A stretch of DNA of 64,000 nucleotides, taken from assembly GCF_037969765.1 (NCBI RefSeq), contig NZ_CP150207.1, positions 4,617,001 through 4,681,000 on the forward strand, given 5' to 3'. The notes below the pieces were generated by a model. It ran no database searches and was not told the origin of the DNA. It saw nothing but the letters and a program-made list of their open reading frames with translations. Numbering within the stretch: the stretch's first letter is position 1; every line of letters begins with the position of its first letter. This DNA is from Paenibacillus sp. FSL W8-0186. Its GTDB lineage: Bacteria > Bacillota > Bacilli > Paenibacillales > Paenibacillaceae. Positions 61,235-64,000 of the stretch are shown piece by piece. The position numbers were made by a program, and so were the translations under genes.

Positions 61235-61352
61235 TTTACATGTAAATGATAAGTAACTAGAATTATCGCCCATGCTCGTGAAGGAAGATCGGCGGTTGTA
61301 TTAAACACACCTTATACAAATAACACTTCTTAATATTGGAGGTCGGAAGCTA

Positions 61353-61847
61353 ATGAATCTTAAAGAAACCGAATTGCCAGGCATCGGCAAAAAATTCGAA
61401 ATCGAAACACGCAGTGGTGAGAAATTAACTATTACTATCCATGATGATGGTCGTCGTGAAGTTTATCACTATGGAGCGGATAACCCGGACGACAGCATCT
61501 CTAAAATATCTTTAACCGACGAGGAAGCCCGGTATGTTTCTGCCATTATTGGCGGAGTTACTTACAAGCCTACACCATTGGAGAATATCGAAGTCGCGTT
61601 AGGCGATCTCATTATTGAATGGTATAAACTTGAACCTCACTACAAAGCGATCGGCAAGACGATCGGCGAGTTGCGCGTTCGTCAACGTTCCAGCGCCACG
61701 ATCATTGCTGTCGTTGAGAGCAATCATTCCAAACATATCAATCCTGGACCGGATTTGCTCCTTACTGCCGGCGCATTGGTTGTCGTAATCGGCGAACGTC
61801 TGCACCAGCAGCAGATCCGTCAGATTCTTCTGAACGGAAGTGCTTAG
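61353..61847 (+). CDS. khtT: KhtT-like regulatory subunit of a K+/H+ antiporter (orphan)
   Basis: 164 aa. N-terminal domain (LPGIGKKFEIETRSGEKLTITIHDDGRREVYHYGAD), then a C-terminal RCK_C domain (ELRVRQRSSATIIAVV..PGPDLLLTAGALVVVIGER). KhtT controls the KhtU antiporter and binds cyclic di-AMP through the RCK_C domain in B. subtilis. No khtU is adjacent; a terminator follows directly. Either the membrane partner is elsewhere, or it regulates another transporter. TTGGAGGTCGG precedes the ATG. Confidence 0.9.
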   Translation: MNLKETELPGIGKKFEIETRSGEKLTITIHDDGRREVYHYGADNPDDSISKISLTDEEARYVSAIIGGVTYKPTPLENIEVALGDLIIEWYKLEPHYKAIGKTIGELRVRQRSSATIIAVVESNHSKHINPGPDLLLTAGALVVVIGERLHQQQIRQILLNGSA

Positions 61848-61911
61848 TTTTTTCTGTAACAGTATCATTCGAAGTTTACAATAAGAAGCACCTTGCCTCT
61901 CTGACGGCATG

Positions 61912-61952
61912 AAGAAGCGCCCTAAGTTTCAATTGAACTTAGGGCGCTTCTT
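61912..61952. terminator. Strong bidirectional terminator between khtT and the aldo/keto reductase
   Basis: A near-perfect 17-19 pair palindrome around AAGAAGCGCCCTAAGTT / AACTTAGGGCGCTTCTT, serving two convergent genes. Confidence 0.9.
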
Positions 61953-61988
61953 ACTTTCTCTAGCACTATAAATTATGCTAACGGAATA

Positions 61989-62816
61989 TTAGAAATCGAA
62001 ATTGTCCGGATCAGGACCAACGCGCTGATCTTGATTCAGACCATCAATTTGCTTCATTTCCTCTGCAGTCAATTCGAAATCAAATACATTAGCATTTTCA
62101 ACAATCCGTTTTGGATTAGATGATTTTGGAATGGTTACAATGCCATGCTGCAGATCCCAGCGGATAATAACCTGAGCCGTGGATTTGCCGTATTTTGCCC
62201 CGATAGCCTTCAGTACTTCGTTGTCCAGCAGCTTGCCTTGGGCAAGAGGGGACCAGGCTTCGATTTGGATTCCTTGCGACTTGCAGTATTCCCTCAATTC
62301 CACTTGGCTGAGCAGCGGATGCAGCTCCACCTGATTGACTACCGGTCTTACCTCTGCGTTTGCCAGCAGGTCTTCCAAATGATGAATCTGGAAGTTCGAT
62401 ACGCCAATAGAGCGAACACGTCCGTCCTTATGTAACTGCTCAAGCGCTTTCCACGTTTCTTTATATTTGCCCTTAACTGGCCAATGAATCAAATAGAGAT
62501 CTAAATAATCGAGGCCAAGCTTGCTCATGCTCGCGTCAAAAGCCTTCAGCGTACTATCGTAGCCTTGATCGGAGTTCCAGACCTTCGTAGTAATAAACAG
62601 TTCTTCGCGGGATATGCCGGATGCTTTAATCGCTTGGCCTACCCCTTCTTCATTCTGGTACAAAGCAGCAGTGTCAATGCTTCTATAACCGTTGCGGATG
62701 GCAGCTTCTATAGAAGCGGTGACCTCCTGGCCTTCACTCATCTTATAGACACCGAGGCCCAGCCACGGCATTTGTCTTCCATTGGACAAGGTAACCATAG
62801 ATTGAATGTGATTCAT
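61989..62816 (-). CDS. Aldo/keto reductase
   Basis: 275 aa from ATG 62816, behind GAGGAGGCG; the longer frame to 62897 is not supported. TIM-barrel NADPH-dependent reductase with the catalytic tetrad Asp48, Tyr53, Lys78 and His111 and the NADPH site IPKSSNPKRI. It resembles B. subtilis YvgN/YtbE, methylglyoxal or glyoxal reductases. Single gene. Confidence 0.92.
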   Translation of the reverse strand: MNHIQSMVTLSNGRQMPWLGLGVYKMSEGQEVTASIEAAIRNGYRSIDTAALYQNEEGVGQAIKASGISREELFITTKVWNSDQGYDSTLKAFDASMSKLGLDYLDLYLIHWPVKGKYKETWKALEQLHKDGRVRSIGVSNFQIHHLEDLLANAEVRPVVNQVELHPLLSQVELREYCKSQGIQIEAWSPLAQGKLLDNEVLKAIGAKYGKSTAQVIIRWDLQHGIVTIPKSSNPKRIVENANVFDFELTAEEMKQIDGLNQDQRVGPDPDNFDF

Positions 62817-62920
62817 CTCGTATGACGCCTCCTCTAATTTGAATCGTTTGCCCATCGTCTCCCTAACCAAAATAAACCTTACGATCCTTAATGTCAAATT
62901 TCGTTCCTCTGAATATTAGT

Positions 62921-62975
62921 CACAAAAAAGAAGGTATATGAAATTGCTCCTAGAAACAATTTCATATACCTTCTT
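62921..62975 (-). terminator. Terminator of the tRNA operon
   Basis: A nineteen-pair stem AAGAAGGTATATGAAATTG / CAATTTCATATACCTTCTT, then TTTTTTG on the minus strand, right after the last tRNA. Confidence 0.9.
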
Positions 62976-62983
62976 ATCGATAA

Positions 62984-63065
62984 TACCGATGGCCGGACTC
63001 GAACCGGCAAGCCTCTCGGCACCGCATTTTGAGTGCGGCGTGTCTGCCAATTCCACCACATCGGC
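62984..63065 (-). tRNA. tRNA-Leu (anticodon CAA)
   Basis: Class II tRNA with a long variable arm. The anticodon loop CTCAAAA on the stem CCGCA / TGCGG gives CAA. 3' CCA is not encoded. Confidence 0.93.
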
Positions 63066-63091
63066 ACACTATAAATCCATCACTTCACAAG

Positions 63092-63177
63092 TGCGGAAGA
63101 CCAGACTTGAACTGGTACGATAGTCACCTACCGCAGGATTTTAAGTCCTGTGCGTCTGCCGATTCCGCCACTCCCGC
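63092..63177 (-). tRNA. tRNA-Leu (anticodon TAA)
   Basis: Class II tRNA; acceptor GCGGGAG / CTTCCGC, anticodon loop CTTAAAA on CAGGA / TCCTG. 3' CCA not encoded. Confidence 0.93.
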
Positions 63178-63188
63178 AGGGAATTAAA

Positions 63189-63262
63189 TGGAGGCGCCAC
63201 CCAGACTCGAACTGGGGATAAAGCTTTTGCAGAGCTGTGCCTTACCACTTGGCTATGGCGCC
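63189..63262 (-). tRNA. tRNA-Cys (anticodon GCA)
   Basis: Acceptor GGCGCCA / TGGCGCC, loop CTGCAAA; 3' CCA encoded. Confidence 0.94.
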
Positions 63263-63273
63263 GTATATAAAAA

Positions 63274-63348
63274 TGGAGCGGACGACGGGAATCGAACCCG
63301 CGACCCTCGCCTTGGCAAGGCGATGCTCTACCGCTGAGCCACGTCCGC
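63274..63348 (-). tRNA. tRNA-Gly (anticodon GCC)
   Basis: Acceptor GCGGACG / CGTCCGC, loop TTGCCAA; 3' CCA encoded. Confidence 0.95.
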
Positions 63349-63354
63349 AACATA

Positions 63355-63430
63355 TGGCTGGGGATATAGGATTCGAACCTATGGAATGACGGAGTCAAAG
63401 TCCGTTGCCTTACCGCTTGGCTAATCCCCA
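63355..63430 (-). tRNA. tRNA-Gln (anticodon TTG)
   Basis: Acceptor TGGGGAT / ATCCCCA, loop CTTTGAC; 3' CCA encoded. Confidence 0.94.
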
Positions 63431-63453
63431 ATATGTGATTTTTAAGATAAAAA

Positions 63454-63530
63454 TGGGGCGATCGATGGGACTTGAACCCACGAATGCCGGAGCCACAATC
63501 CGGTGCGTTAACCCCTTCGCCACGACCGCC
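63454..63530 (-). tRNA. tRNA-His (anticodon GTG)
   Basis: Acceptor GCGGTCG / CGATCGC with an extra 5' G opposite C73, the tRNA-His hallmark; loop TTGTGGC; 3' CCA encoded. Confidence 0.94.
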
Positions 63531-63556
63531 ATAATATAAATATTCTATTGTTTTAC

Positions 63557-63630
63557 TGGCAGGGGCAGCAGGAATTGAACCCACACTAACGGTTTTGGAG
63601 ACCGCTGTTCTACCTTTAAACTATGCCCCT
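63557..63630 (-). tRNA. tRNA-Trp (anticodon CCA)
   Basis: Acceptor AGGGGCA / TGCCCCT, loop CTCCAAA; 3' CCA encoded. This is the ligand expected for the trpS T-box at 7676-7945. Confidence 0.94.
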
Positions 63631-63642
63631 ATGTGGTAAAAC

Positions 63643-63728
63643 TGGTGGAGGCTGATGGATTCGAACCACCGAACTCGTACGAGAACAGATTTACAGTCTG
63701 CTGCGTTTGGCCACTTCGCTAAGCCTCC
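63643..63728 (-). tRNA. tRNA-Tyr (anticodon GTA)
   Basis: Class II tRNA with long variable arm; acceptor GGAGGCT / AGCCTCC, loop CTGTAAA; 3' CCA encoded. Confidence 0.94.
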
Positions 63729-63731
63729 ATG

Positions 63732-63807
<76 letters not shown>

Positions 63808-63830
63808 GTTTTCAATTATCAGATAAATCA

Positions 63831-63906
<76 letters not shown>

Positions 63907-64000
63907 TTATAGGAATAGTTCGTTGGATCCTCTTCACCTATTCCGCTGCGACCAGCTCATTAAAGTGACGGTTTCCAGAGCAAGCTGTGAATCCTTGCGG

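Noticed and set aside
63141..63584. 147-codon minus-strand frame and a 79-codon plus-strand frame (63729-63968)
   Set aside because: Both run through several tRNA genes, which explain the sequence.

Overview
The window looks like chromosomal DNA from an endospore-forming, moderately GC-rich Firmicute, most likely Paenibacillus or a close relative. The basis is the mix of spore genes (two SASP types, ylbJ, yunB, a YjcZ-like peptide, a gerA-type germination operon), a T-box leader before trpS, a lia envelope-stress operon, an SLH-domain protein and a B. subtilis trnD-like tRNA array. I inferred this from gene content and local gene order; no database search was run. I see no prophage, insertion sequence, CRISPR array or rRNA.

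Layout. 0-9.5 kb: the N-terminal part of a class B penicillin-binding protein, a membrane transglutaminase, an MFS transporter, a small TOPRIM protein, cytochrome-oxidase assembly genes (SCO and ctaB), trpS behind a Trp T-box, an aldose epimerase and an alpha/beta SASP. 9.5-25 kb: pepF, yycC, a DUF2225 protein, a truncated haemoglobin, ylbJ, NAD kinase, a Ctp-type protease, then a block with B. subtilis-like neighbours (yutD-lipA, lytH, yunB) and a helicase abutting nadE. 25-32.5 kb: a metal and sulfur island. It has a CzrA-like repressor divergent from a CDF exporter, copZ-copA, a secreted His-rich protein, a half-size sulfite/nitrite-reductase-like protein and an MBL hydrolase. The island carries one 12-2-12 SmtB/ArsR operator and three CsoR/CstR-like palindromes, but no csoR gene.

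32.7-45.5 kb: a large secreted subtilase with three fibronectin domains next to an SLH protein, ktrA-trmH, sspI, prfC, an operon of FAD oxidoreductase, ferredoxin and nitroreductase, zwf and ywmB. 45.5-49.3 kb: the germination operon gerAB-gerAA-gerAC; gerAA has a one-base frameshift. 49.3-54.1 kb: a seven-gene envelope-stress operon (liaI-like, pspA, pspC, pspA, liaF, liaS, liaR). 54.4-60.3 kb: the Mrp Na+/H+ antiporter operon with MrpA and MrpB fused, preceded by a leader with an intrinsic terminator that looks like an attenuator or riboswitch. 60.5-62.9 kb: two small membrane proteins, an orphan khtT and an aldo/keto reductase. 62.98-63.91 kb: ten tRNA genes on the minus strand.

Two themes link the genes. 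One is cation control (Mrp, KtrA, KhtT, CDF, CopA/CopZ). The other is envelope and spore biology (PBP, LytH, Lia/Psp, Ger, SASPs). Start codons were re-chosen by ribosome-binding site in many genes, including several TTG and GTG starts.
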